From: an uncultured Muribaculaceae bacterium
Lineage (GTDB): Bacteria > Bacteroidota > Bacteroidia > Bacteroidales > Muribaculaceae
Direction of reading: 5' to 3'
Assembly (NCBI GenBank): GCA_910578075.1
Contig: CAJTPK010000012.1
Coordinates: 22,499-86,498 of the forward strand
Length of the DNA stretch: 64,000 bases
The notes beneath the pieces are model-generated. The model worked only from the letters and a program-made list of their open reading frames with translations. It did no database searches and had not been told where the DNA came from. Position 1 is the stretch's first letter; every line of letters begins with the position of its first letter. A program made the position numbers and the translations under genes. Below, one piece after another: positions 25,607 to 34,344 of the stretch.

Positions 25607-26298
25607 GGTCTCCGTTAATAAAATCAGCATTAGTCTTGATGACAGTGTTTGGCATGTCCGGCACATCATTCTCTCAGACACATTATTCATCAAATGTATC
25701 AGTTGGTGTAAAAGGTGGTGTCGACCTATCGCGCGTCTCATTCACTCCAAGTGTGAAGCAGAGCTTCGCAATGGGAGGTAATGCCGGTATCACATTCAGA
25801 TATATTGAAGAGAATCATTTTGGACTCATAGCTGAAGTTAATTTTGAACAACGTGGATGGAAAGAGGATTTTGAAGGGAAGTATCCCTATGAATATACCC
25901 GTACGTTAAATTACGTGCAGATACCATTCCTCGCTCATATATATTTCGGAAGGAGAGGGCGTTTTTTCTTCAATGCCGGTCCGGAAATAGGATTTATGAT
26001 AGGAGAGTCCACAAAGGCTAACTTCGATTATAACAACATATCTTCAATACCAGACTTTCCTGCGTCATTAAGAACAACATATCAATATCAGATGGCAGCG
26101 GAGAATAAGGTGGATTTCGGTATTTCTGCAGGTCTTGGAGGGGAGTTCAGTATAAATAAGCGAAATGCAATATATATAGAAGGACGTTTCTATTATGGCC
26201 TTGGAAATGTATTGAAGTCCGGACGTACGGAAAATTTCCGCGGGTCAAATTCAATGTCTATTATGGCGAGTATCGGATATTGGATCCGCATTAAATAA
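25603..26298 (+). CDS. Outer-membrane beta-barrel protein (PorT-like fold)
   Basis: A 231-residue protein with a signal peptide (cut near SFS-QT) and an eight-strand barrel pattern: SVGVKGGVDLSRV, GNAGITFRYIEENHFGLIAEVNFEQRGW, YVQIPFLAHIYFG, FFFNAGPEIGFMIG, VDFGISAGLGGEFSI, IYIEGRFYYGLGNV. This is the Bacteroidetes 'outer membrane protein beta-barrel' (PF13568) type, to which PorT belongs. The gene is translationally coupled to the LysM gene, suggesting that the barrel and the LysM protein act together between outer membrane and peptidoglycan. Confidence 0.85.
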   Translation: MRSPLIKSALVLMTVFGMSGTSFSQTHYSSNVSVGVKGGVDLSRVSFTPSVKQSFAMGGNAGITFRYIEENHFGLIAEVNFEQRGWKEDFEGKYPYEYTRTLNYVQIPFLAHIYFGRRGRFFFNAGPEIGFMIGESTKANFDYNNISSIPDFPASLRTTYQYQMAAENKVDFGISAGLGGEFSINKRNAIYIEGRFYYGLGNVLKSGRTENFRGSNSMSIMASIGYWIRIK

Positions 26299-26329
26299 CT
26301 GCAATCCGGGTAAAATAACTGCAATCCGG
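26293..26329. repeat. Short tandem duplication between converging genes
   Basis: AAATAACTGCAATCCGG occurs at 26293-26309 and 26313-26329, a 20-base period. The first copy includes the stop codon of the barrel gene. No hairpin or T run is formed. Confidence 0.85.
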
Positions 26330-26362
26330 ATAACGAGTATTTTGTATTTTAAGGAATTAGGC

Positions 26363-27175
26363 TCAATACACCGACCATAGTATCAAATATATCAATACTG
26401 CGGGAGCTGCGAGTAATAATGAATCGATCCTGTCAAGAATGCCGCCATGTCCGGGAATGATATTGCCGGAATCCTTGATATGAAGAGAGCGCTTTATCAG
26501 AGATTCCACGAGGTCACCCCATGTGCCGAATATAGTAACAACTCCTGCAAGTCCAAGCCAGAATGGCAGATTCTTTTCAAATCCAAAGAATCCGGAGCAA
26601 AAATATGAAAATATTGCGGCTGCACAAAGGGAAATTATGAAACCTCCTAAAAATCCCTCCCATGATTTTTTTGGTGAGATTCGTTCGAACAATCTGTGCT
26701 TGCCAATGGAGCTTCCAACGAGGAATGCGCCTGTATCGTTTATCCATAGCAGGAAGAAGACGGATAGTAATGCTTCCGGTCTGCTGAATAAGTATGAAAT
26801 AGCTACCGCACATGCTAAAGGAACCCCGATATAAATCTGTCCCATGAATGAATGTGCAAGGTTCTCTATCGGCCTGTTATCATTTATATATAGCTCTTCA
26901 ATCATTCTTGCCACAATCACGGCAATCCAGAGAAGCAGAGGAAATATATACACCCCGAAGCATAGGCATATGACTCCTGCTATATCAAGAAGTAGGGTAG
27001 GGATTCTTCGCGGGGTGATGTCAGATGAAATTCTTGAAAATTCAATTACAGATAGGGTCGCGAATACAGATGCCATAATAGCCACTGCTTCATGACCAAA
27101 CAGGATACAGCCTATAATTATGCCGCAGTATATTACACCGGACAGAGTGCGGAGCGAAAGTTTCTTCAGATCCAT
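26363..27175 (-). CDS. cdsA: Phosphatidate cytidylyltransferase
   Basis: A 270-residue inner-membrane enzyme with about seven helices; it makes CDP-diacylglycerol from phosphatidate and CTP, the branch point of phospholipid synthesis. The CdsA signature is at the C-terminus: SLIKRSLHIKDSGNIIPGHGG followed by LDRIDS, and KSWEGFLGG lies earlier. The ATG at 27175 is chosen because the -7 box at 27194-27201 covers the longer TTG-started version. It converges on the barrel gene. Confidence 0.93.
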   Translation of the reverse strand: MDLKKLSLRTLSGVIYCGIIIGCILFGHEAVAIMASVFATLSVIEFSRISSDITPRRIPTLLLDIAGVICLCFGVYIFPLLLWIAVIVARMIEELYINDNRPIENLAHSFMGQIYIGVPLACAVAISYLFSRPEALLSVFFLLWINDTGAFLVGSSIGKHRLFERISPKKSWEGFLGGFIISLCAAAIFSYFCSGFFGFEKNLPFWLGLAGVVTIFGTWGDLVESLIKRSLHIKDSGNIIPGHGGILDRIDSLLLAAPAVLIYLILWSVY

Positions 27176-27193
27176 AATGAATGAAAATTTTAA

Positions 27194-27201
27194 CAAAGTT
27201 A
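27194..27201 (-). promoter_or_regulatory. -7 box of cdsA
   Basis: TAACTTTG on the minus strand, 19 bases upstream of the ATG at 27175. Confidence 0.5.
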
Positions 27202-27257
27202 ATTATAATGCGCGGTTCCTGCAACAACAAGTTGTTTAAAATTTTGAGGGAACAGAC

Positions 27258-27298
27258 TCTTAAAGATAAAGGGAACCGCTGTTATTACGATTCCCTTT
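27258..27298 (-). terminator. Terminator after the lpxA-like gene
   Basis: On the minus strand AAAGGGAA (27291-27298) pairs with TTCCCTTT (27268-27275) across a 15-base loop, followed by ATCTTTAAG. The T run is weak, so termination may be incomplete. Confidence 0.5.
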
Positions 27299-27337
27299 GT
27301 CTATTTATGTCTGACCGATGTAAACGGACTCTTTGTC

Positions 27338-28135
27338 TTATTCTTCTGTCACTTCTTTCGGTAGGGCGGCGAGACGGTATTCGTGTTTCTTTATAAAGTT
27401 GAGAATCGCGTCTCTTTCCTCGCTTTGATCTACATCGGTTTCAATGCGTTTGACTGCATTGAAAGGTGATGTCTGGCTCTGATATACATGGCGATAGCAT
27501 TTGGCGATATCATCAATCACAGATTCGGATTTTTTCCCTTTTCTGAGTATATATGCGTTTACACCATAATATTCGATTGGATTATGGGCCATAATCGAGA
27601 ATGGAGGCACGTTGTTGTTCACGCGGCAACCACCTTTTATGAGCACCCATTCCGCAACATCGCAGTTTTCATGTACAAGAGCGTTAGAGGACAATATGGA
27701 GTAGCTGCCTATTTTGCATGCTCCCGCAATCTTTGCAGCGTTTCCAATCACAACATAATCACCTACGATAGAATCATGACCGATATGACTCTGAGCCATA
27801 ATGAAAGAATTGTTTCCAATCTTGGTCGATTTCCCGGCATGGATGCTACGGTTGATTATCACATGCTCTCTAATGCAGTTGTTATCACCGATCTCCACAT
27901 AAGAGTCTTCTCCTTTCCATCTGAAATCCTGAGGATCCGCTGAGATCACGCATCCATCAAAGAATCGGTTATTTTTACCAATTCTTGCGCCTGAACGTAT
28001 ACTCACATGAGGACCGATCACGCATCCTTCACCGATCTCGACATTGTCATCAATATAGGCAAAAGCGTTTATTGTGACATTATCTCCTATTTTTGCATTT
28101 GGATGCACAAATGCGAGTGGACTAATCTGAAACAT
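27338..28135 (-). CDS. lpxA: LpxA-family acyl-ACP-UDP-GlcNAc O-acyltransferase, divergent
   Basis: A 265-residue left-handed beta-helix protein. Hexapeptide repeats (IGDNVTINAFAYIDDNVEIGEG and on) fill residues 10-185, and a helical tail follows. The catalytic pair sits in AQSHIGHD, matching His122/His125 of E. coli LpxA, and the second His in ALVHENC. Compared with usual LpxA, the HQF motif is HEN, the GGxxM segment is AEWVLIKGG, and the LRRRGFS stretch that binds substrate phosphate is LRKGKKS. It could be the main lipid A starter enzyme or a paralogue acting on another UDP-sugar. The start MFQISPLAFVHP is preferred to a GTG start at 28174, which would overlap the efflux gene. Last gene of the efflux operon. 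Confidence 0.72.
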   Translation of the reverse strand: MFQISPLAFVHPNAKIGDNVTINAFAYIDDNVEIGEGCVIGPHVSIRSGARIGKNNRFFDGCVISADPQDFRWKGEDSYVEIGDNNCIREHVIINRSIHAGKSTKIGNNSFIMAQSHIGHDSIVGDYVVIGNAAKIAGACKIGSYSILSSNALVHENCDVAEWVLIKGGCRVNNNVPPFSIMAHNPIEYYGVNAYILRKGKKSESVIDDIAKCYRHVYQSQTSPFNAVKRIETDVDQSEERDAILNFIKKHEYRLAALPKEVTEE

Positions 28136-28160
28136 AGTATCAAGTTTTAGGTTAACCAAA

Positions 28161-29540
28161 TTATCTGCCACCACCCACAGCTTGATACAGGCTTATCAGA
28201 GATGCTACCTGTGTGTGCCAGCAAGCGAGACCTGACATCTGAGCATTCAAAAGACTTGAACGAGCTGTCAGAACCTCAAGATAGGTGGTTTTCTGGTCTA
28301 AAGTTAATAATTCTTGTGTATATTCCACACTTTTTTCCAGATTATCTATCTGCTGCTCGAGCGATTTTTTCTTCACTTCGGTATTTGCAATAAGAGAAAG
28401 CGCATCACTAACATCGGCACTTGCACTCAACACTGTCTTTTCGAACGCATTCATAGCTTGTTTCTGTCTTGCTTTTGCAGCTTCAAGTGTGGCTATGTTC
28501 TGTCCTCTTGAGAACAATGGAGCAGCAAGTTGTCCTGCGAGCTGGATAAACCATTTGCCCGGGTTGGTAATCATGCTTCCAAGAAGGTTTGTGAAGCCAC
28601 CCTGTGCTGAAATAGAGAGGGTGGGATAGAAGGCTGCTCTTGCGCTGTTTGTAGTGTAGTATGCGGCAGCAAGACCTCTTTCAGCTGCTCTTACATCAGG
28701 ACGCACAGCGAGGTATGACATAGGAATGCCGTTACGCACATCTACAGGCAGAGAGAATGAAAGGTCTGAGGTTACTTCCCATTCCTGGGGATATACACCA
28801 AGAAGGATGGAAAGAGTGTTGGAGGTTTCCTTGATACTTTGTTTTATATCCGGAATTGATGCCATGATACTCCAGTAATTGGCTGCACTTTGAACGACTG
28901 CAGCTTCATTAACATATGCAGCCTCTTTCATAGCTTTCATTGATTCAACCTGGTCTTTCCATATAACGGCTGTCCTTTCTGTGAGTTCCAACTGCTGTTT
29001 AAGGAGAACGAGGGCGTAGTAGGTGTTTGCAACTCCACAGATTATCTGAGAGCGAGTAGCTTGTTCATAATCCTGCATTTGTTCGACAGATACTTTAGCT
29101 CCGCGTTTACGGTTGAGAATCTTGCCGAACACATCGATTTCCCAGTTGGCTGCCAATGGAATTGTATAACTCCAATTCATGTGACTTCCACCATAGCTTG
29201 CCGATCCTCCGTTAGGATTCAATGCAAGCGATGGGAAATAGCTTAGTTTAGCACCCTTTAATTGAGCTTGCGCTATCTCCACGTTATGGCGCGCATCATC
29301 AAGGTCATTGTTGTTGGCGAGAGCCTGGCGGATATAACCCTGCAGAAGCGGATCTGTGAATACTTTTTCCCAGCCGAGATATTCAAGGGATGTTGAATCA
29401 ACGGGCTGTTCCGTAGCTTTGCGGAAATCATCCACAAAAGCATTATCTTCGGATGGAAGTTCATATTTCCGGTAGATATGACAGCTGCTTAAAGCAACTG
29501 TCAGCATCACCGGCACTATATATCTTATTAACTTGTTCAT
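28161..29540 (-). CDS. TolC/NodT-family outer-membrane efflux lipoprotein
   Basis: A 459-residue outer-membrane channel with a lipoprotein signal (LSSC, lipidated Cys20), unlike TolC but like OprM. Two repeated OEP halves carry the family marks: ANNNDLDDARHNVEIAQAQL near residue 76, AANWEIDVFGKI near 130, AVRPDVRAAERGL near 278, and SRGQNIATLEAAKARQ near 346. It forms the trimeric exit duct for the RND pump encoded upstream. Eight bases separate it from the pump gene. Confidence 0.92.
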   Translation of the reverse strand: MNKLIRYIVPVMLTVALSSCHIYRKYELPSEDNAFVDDFRKATEQPVDSTSLEYLGWEKVFTDPLLQGYIRQALANNNDLDDARHNVEIAQAQLKGAKLSYFPSLALNPNGGSASYGGSHMNWSYTIPLAANWEIDVFGKILNRKRGAKVSVEQMQDYEQATRSQIICGVANTYYALVLLKQQLELTERTAVIWKDQVESMKAMKEAAYVNEAAVVQSAANYWSIMASIPDIKQSIKETSNTLSILLGVYPQEWEVTSDLSFSLPVDVRNGIPMSYLAVRPDVRAAERGLAAAYYTTNSARAAFYPTLSISAQGGFTNLLGSMITNPGKWFIQLAGQLAAPLFSRGQNIATLEAAKARQKQAMNAFEKTVLSASADVSDALSLIANTEVKKKSLEQQIDNLEKSVEYTQELLTLDQKTTYLEVLTARSSLLNAQMSGLACWHTQVASLISLYQAVGGGR

Positions 29541-29547
29541 TGTTTAA

Positions 29548-32500
29548 TTATTCTCTTGTTATACTGTATTGCTCAATTTCTGATGTCAGGCCTGTATTAT
29601 CTTTGTCTTTCCATTTAAGCGGAGATATCTTCTCCTGTATGAGCTGGAATGCGACAAACATTGCAGGAACAACCAGAACCTGTAGAATCATACCTACAAG
29701 CATACCTCCGATGGCTCCTGTTCCAAGTGCGTTGTAACCGTTGGCACCTGCGCCGGTTGCAAACATAAGAGGAAGAAGACCAATGATCATCGCAAGCGAT
29801 GTCATGAGAATCGGTCGCAGACGCGCTGTCGCACCCTGGATTGCAGACTGAACCACACTGAGACCGGTGCGTCGTCTTTCAAGCGCGAACTCAACGATAA
29901 GGATGGCGTTCTTCGCAAGAAGACCGATAAGCATGATGAGTGCGATCTGGAGATAGATGTTGTTGTCAATACCCATCATTCTCGCAAAGATAAATGTGCC
30001 CATCAGACCGAACGGGACAGAGAGGATAACAGCCCATGGAATGATGTAACTTTCATATTGAGCTGACAAGAGCAGGTAAACGAACAGAAGCACAAGAGCG
30101 AAGATATATGCAGTCTGGCTACTTCCGCCTTTTGCCTCCTCACGGGTCATACCTGAATACTCATAACCGAATCCAACCGGAAGCATCTGTGCACCGACTT
30201 CCTCAATAGCCTTGATAGCGTCACCTGATGAGAAACCGGGGGCCGGCTGTCCGGTAACAGCTATTGATGTAAACATATTGAAGCGGTTGATGATGTCAGG
30301 ACCGTAAACACGTTTTAGGGAAACAAAGTTGTCGATAGGAGCCATGGTAGCGCCATTTCTAACCTTGATCTGTTTGAGAGTCTCGGGTGAAACTCGTGAT
30401 TCAGGGTTCGCCTGCATCATTACACGGTAAAGCTTACCGAACTTATTGAAGTTGGACACGTACATACCTCCGTAATATCCTTGCAATGCCGACAAAATCT
30501 GGTTCTGAGTGAGACCTGCTTGTTTGATTTTCGCCACATCAAGTTCTACAAGATACTGTGGGAAAGTAGGATTGAAGGTTGAATATGCCATCTGGATTTC
30601 AGGGCGAGCATTAAGAGCCGCGATGTAACGCTGATATACCTGGAAGAAGTTGTTAAGATCTCCACCGGTCTTATCCTGAAGCTTGATTTCAAAACCACTG
30701 GTGGCTGAATATCCCGGGATCATAGGTGGCGTAAAGAACATTATTCGGCCATCTTTTATCTGAGAACACTTCTGATAGAGCATGCCAAGCACAGCATTTG
30801 CATTCTCGGTTTTCTCATCACGTTCTTCCCAAGGGCGAAGTTTTATGATGAAAGAACCGTAGGTGTTACCCTGTCCTCCGACGAAGCTGTAACCGGTGAT
30901 TGCGTTCCTGGTCTGAATCGCGTGGATGGAACCGCAGATACTGTCTACTTCGTCCATAATGGATTTAGTTTTCTCCATAGCGGTTGCAGGCGGCATATCG
31001 ACTACACCCATGATTGTTCCGGTGTCTTCCTGGGGCACCATGGATGTAGCTGTTGTGCTCATCAACCATACAAGTACTGCAATAGATGCGGCTACAAGAC
31101 CGAATCCAGTGATTTTATGACGGATGAACCAAGAGGATGCTGTATTATATACTTTGAGCAGTTTGTTGAATCCTTTGTTGAAGAAATCGATAAATTCTTT
31201 GGAGAACATACCGACAAGAGCAAGGATTCCGACAACAACTGCGATAACACCCTTCAAAATGTTTTCAAAGTCGAACCATCCCATCATGAGGAATGCAATT
31301 GCGGCGACAATGAAAAGCAAGGTGACAAGGGGAGGAAGCTTAAAGCCCATACGTTTCTTGTATGTCTCCTTCACCACTTCTCCGGCCGCTGAATATGCAT
31401 CTTTCATACGCTCTTTAAGAGGTTTCTCATGCTCTTTGTTGTGCGGCTTCAGGAAGAGCGCACAAAGTGCAGGTGAAAGAGTAAGCGCGTTGATAGCTGA
31501 AAGTCCGATAGACATGGCCATCGTAAGACCGAACTGACGGTAGAATACACCTGATGTACCACCCATGAATGACACTGGGATGAACACAAGCATCATAACG
31601 AGAGTAATGGAGATCAGAGCTCCAGCAATTTCATTCATGGCATCGATGGCGGCACGCTTTGATGATGAATATCCTTCATCAAGTTTGGCGTGTACCGCCT
31701 CGACGACGACTATGGCATCGTCGACCACAATGGCGATTGCGAGAACGAGAGCTGAAAGAGTCAATAGGTTCACAGAGAACCCAAAGATATTCATCAGGAA
31801 GAATGTACCGATCAACGCAACGGGAATCGCGATGATAGGAATCAGTGTAGAGCGGAAGTCCTGAAGGAAGATGAACACAACGAGGAACACAAGAACGAAT
31901 GCCTCGATAAGTGTTTTCACAACCTCATGAATTGAAGCGAAAAGGAAGTCATTCACGCTCATGGTGGTTATGATCTTCACACCTTCTGGAGCCTCCTGCT
32001 GGAATTTGTCAAGCTCTTTCTGTATGTCTTCCACAACCTGCGTGGCATTGGAGCCGGCTGACTGGAACACAATGGCGGAACATCCGATGTGGCCGTTTGT
32101 TGTGGAGTGGAAGCCATATGAAAGTCGGCCAAGTTCGATATCAGCCACGTCTTTGAGCCTGAGGATTTCGCCATCGCTGCTTGCCCTAACTATGATATCG
32201 CCGAATTCAGTCTCATCCTGAAGACGACCTTTGTATCTCATCACATACTGGAAGCTTTGATTACCATTCTCACCGAACTGACCGGGAGCAGCCTCGATAT
32301 TCTGTTCGGCAAGTGCAGCGGAAACATCAGTCGGCATAAGACCGTACTGAGCCATTACGTCTGGCTTAAGCCATATACGCATACTGTAATCAGCGCCCAT
32401 CACCATGGCATCACCCACACCGGATACACGTTTGATAACCGGGATGATGTTTATTGCCATGTAGTTTTCAATAAACTCTTCGGAATATTTTCCGTCAGCA

Positions 32501-32934
32501 TCGTATACATTGAAAACCATGAGCATTGAGCTCTGACGCTTCTGGGTAATGACTCCCACCTGGTTTACCTCGGCAGGGAGAAAACTTGCAGCCTTGGCAA
32601 CGCGGTTCTGCACATCGACAGCTGCCATGTCTGGGTCCATTCCGGGTTTGAAATATACCTGGATTGTTGCTGAACCGTTGTTAGCAGCTGAAGAATACAT
32701 GTAATCCATGTTCTCAGCACCGTTGATCTGCTCCTCAAGAGGTGCAATCACAGAGTTCAGCACACTCTGGGCATTAGCACCTGTATAGGTGGTGGATACC
32801 TGAATTGTCGGCGGTGCGATATCAGGATATTGTTCAACAGGGAGAGAGGCGAGACCCAATATACCGAAAATCACGATAAATATCGAGATTACGGTGGACA
32901 GAACGGGTCTGTTTATAAAGGTTGATAAATTCAT
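29548..32934 (-). CDS. RND multidrug efflux permease (AcrB/HAE1 type) with inserted helices
   Basis: An 1128-residue inner-membrane proton/drug antiporter. N-terminal MNLSTFINRPVLSTVISIF, the porter-domain start PVEQYPDIAPP, and the proton-relay Asp pair 405/406 in AIVVDDAIVVVEAV are all present, as is the second-half homologue FARMMGIDNNIYLQIALIM. It is about 80 residues longer than E. coli AcrB. The extra part lies at about residues 498-583, between TM6 and TM7: a charged helix (KPLKERMKDAYSAAGEVVKET) and two hydrophobic stretches (534-551 and 559-577) that could cross the membrane. Otherwise intact. Middle gene of an AcrA-AcrB-TolC operon. Confidence 0.93.
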   Translation of the reverse strand: MNLSTFINRPVLSTVISIFIVIFGILGLASLPVEQYPDIAPPTIQVSTTYTGANAQSVLNSVIAPLEEQINGAENMDYMYSSAANNGSATIQVYFKPGMDPDMAAVDVQNRVAKAASFLPAEVNQVGVITQKRQSSMLMVFNVYDADGKYSEEFIENYMAINIIPVIKRVSGVGDAMVMGADYSMRIWLKPDVMAQYGLMPTDVSAALAEQNIEAAPGQFGENGNQSFQYVMRYKGRLQDETEFGDIIVRASSDGEILRLKDVADIELGRLSYGFHSTTNGHIGCSAIVFQSAGSNATQVVEDIQKELDKFQQEAPEGVKIITTMSVNDFLFASIHEVVKTLIEAFVLVFLVVFIFLQDFRSTLIPIIAIPVALIGTFFLMNIFGFSVNLLTLSALVLAIAIVVDDAIVVVEAVHAKLDEGYSSSKRAAIDAMNEIAGALISITLVMMLVFIPVSFMGGTSGVFYRQFGLTMAMSIGLSAINALTLSPALCALFLKPHNKEHEKPLKERMKDAYSAAGEVVKETYKKRMGFKLPPLVTLLFIVAAIAFLMMGWFDFENILKGVIAVVVGILALVGMFSKEFIDFFNKGFNKLLKVYNTASSWFIRHKITGFGLVAASIAVLVWLMSTTATSMVPQEDTGTIMGVVDMPPATAMEKTKSIMDEVDSICGSIHAIQTRNAITGYSFVGGQGNTYGSFIIKLRPWEERDEKTENANAVLGMLYQKCSQIKDGRIMFFTPPMIPGYSATSGFEIKLQDKTGGDLNNFFQVYQRYIAALNARPEIQMAYSTFNPTFPQYLVELDVAKIKQAGLTQNQILSALQGYYGGMYVSNFNKFGKLYRVMMQANPESRVSPETLKQIKVRNGATMAPIDNFVSLKRVYGPDIINRFNMFTSIAVTGQPAPGFSSGDAIKAIEEVGAQMLPVGFGYEYSGMTREEAKGGSSQTAYIFALVLLFVYLLLSAQYESYIIPWAVILSVPFGLMGTFIFARMMGIDNNIYLQIALIMLIGLLAKNAILIVEFALERRRTGLSVVQSAIQGATARLRPILMTSLAMIIGLLPLMFATGAGANGYNALGTGAIGGMLVGMILQVLVVPAMFVAFQLIQEKISPLKWKDKDNTGLTSEIEQYSITRE

Positions 32935-32945
32935 CTTGAAATAAT

Positions 32946-34064
32946 TTATTTCTTAGGCTTGATAACCATGTCGTCCTTAACTGTTATACCAACTCCCTCA
33001 GTAACGATTACATCACCAGGTTTTAGTCCACCTGTTACGATGTAATTCTTTCCATCGTTCTCTGTCGCAATCTGAATAGGGGTTGAATGAACTTTGCTTG
33101 AATCTCCAACTACGTAGCAGAATTTCATATCCTGTATTTCGTATGTGGCATTCTGCGGAATCAGAATCACACCGTTACGTGTTGAAGGAATCATTACCTG
33201 CCCCGTGTTTCCACTGCGAAGCATCCCTTTGGGATTTGGGAAAATAGCTGTAGCGGATGCCGCACCCGTTGAAGGATCAATCACACCTGAGATAGAAATG
33301 ATTTTTCCAGGATACTCATATCTCTCACCATTGGCAAGCTGTAGAGATACCGCCGGCATATTTGCTATAGCCTCTTCGATAGTGCGGCTGCCATTATCGG
33401 TCATATTAAGAATATCTTTCTCATTCAATGAAAATGCAGCGCGCATGTCACTGCTGTTTGAGAGGATTGTAAGCAGAGTCGAGGGCGATACAAGTGATCC
33501 CTCGCGATAATCGATCTTACCTACAATACCAGCTGCCGGTGCAGTTACGACTGAATATGACAGGTTTTTACGGGCATTTACAAGATTTGCCTGAGCCTGG
33601 TTTAGCTGGGCTTTGGCTGCGTTGAGTGCGTCTGCTGATGTCTGATATGCAGGAGCGCTGATTATATTTTTATCAAGAAGTATCTTATTATTGTTCGCAT
33701 TAGTCTGGGCTGTATTTACATTTGCCTGAGCAACTGCAACTGCAGCATTTGCAGCGTCTACTGCTGCTTGCAGACTTACCTGATCAATGGTAAAAAGCAC
33801 TTGCCCCTTGCTTACTTTCTGACCTTCCTCAACATTTACTTTTGTAAGAAAACCAGAAATCTGCGGACGGATCTCAACGTCGTTTTCACCGCGAAGGGAT
33901 GTCGGATAGCCGGATTCAAGGCTCGAGTCAACTTCACCGATCGTCATGACAGCAAGTTCGGGAGCCGCTCCCTGTTGCTGCTGGTTGTTTCCTTTACACG
34001 AAGGAAGAATCACAGCCACTGTCAACGCCGACAGTGACAATGCATACAATTTTCTAATTTTCAT
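32946..34064 (-). CDS. Periplasmic adaptor subunit of RND efflux pump
   Basis: A 372-residue membrane-fusion lipoprotein (LPSC, lipidated Cys23). Order of parts: beta-barrel/lipoyl start RGENDVEIRPQISGFLTKVNV, GQVLFTIDQ, a long Ala/Gln/Asn-rich coiled-coil hairpin (residues 90-160), the second lipoyl half SYSVVTAPAAGIVG, a barrel with REGSLVSP, and the membrane-proximal end VTEGVGITVKDDMVI. It links the pump to the outer-membrane duct. The ATG at 34064 gives the lipoprotein signal; a longer frame upstream overlaps the promoter and is rejected. No regulator gene is adjacent. Confidence 0.92.
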   Translation of the reverse strand: MKIRKLYALSLSALTVAVILPSCKGNNQQQQGAAPELAVMTIGEVDSSLESGYPTSLRGENDVEIRPQISGFLTKVNVEEGQKVSKGQVLFTIDQVSLQAAVDAANAAVAVAQANVNTAQTNANNNKILLDKNIISAPAYQTSADALNAAKAQLNQAQANLVNARKNLSYSVVTAPAAGIVGKIDYREGSLVSPSTLLTILSNSSDMRAAFSLNEKDILNMTDNGSRTIEEAIANMPAVSLQLANGERYEYPGKIISISGVIDPSTGAASATAIFPNPKGMLRSGNTGQVMIPSTRNGVILIPQNATYEIQDMKFCYVVGDSSKVHSTPIQIATENDGKNYIVTGGLKPGDVIVTEGVGITVKDDMVIKPKK

Positions 34065-34166
34065 ATCAATATGGTTTGTTATATTTTGTTTACCTGTACA
34101 GTTTAAAAAACGCAAAATAGCTTGTATTCCCTTTTTTATTAATATAGTTATAAAAGGAATCCACTG

Positions 34167-34174
34167 CAAATTTA
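34167..34174 (-). promoter_or_regulatory. -7 box of the efflux operon
   Basis: TAAATTTG on the minus strand. It leaves a leader of about 95 bases before the adaptor gene. No consensus TTTG at -33, suggesting dependence on an activator or weak basal expression. Confidence 0.45.
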
Positions 34175-34244
34175 ACAATTAAAGTTGTGAAGAAATATTA
34201 AAAAGTTCAAAAATACGCCAATTTGACCAATAATGACCTTTTAG

Positions 34245-34272
34245 GAAAACTAAAATTTGTGATTTAGTTTTC
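34245..34272. promoter_or_regulatory. AT-rich inverted repeat between mtnN and the efflux operon
   Basis: GAAAACTAAA and TTTAGTTTTC are perfect ten-base arms around eight bases. It lies about 70 bases upstream of the efflux -7 box and 73 bases after the mtnN stop. It could be a regulator site or a weak end signal for mtnN; the T run needed for termination is poor. Confidence 0.5.
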
Positions 34273-34344
34273 TTTGCGGCTATAATTTTTGTGCCATGAC
34301 TTTCATTAACCGGGCCATGGTTTCCTCTGGAACTTTTCAGTTAA

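Noticed and set aside
31565..32221. Long plus-strand frames inside the RND pump gene
   Set aside because: Shadow frames of a conserved minus-strand gene; no family pattern seen.
34065..34178. 38-residue N-terminal extension of the efflux adaptor
   Set aside because: It covers the -7 box and would bury the lipoprotein signal that starts at 34064.
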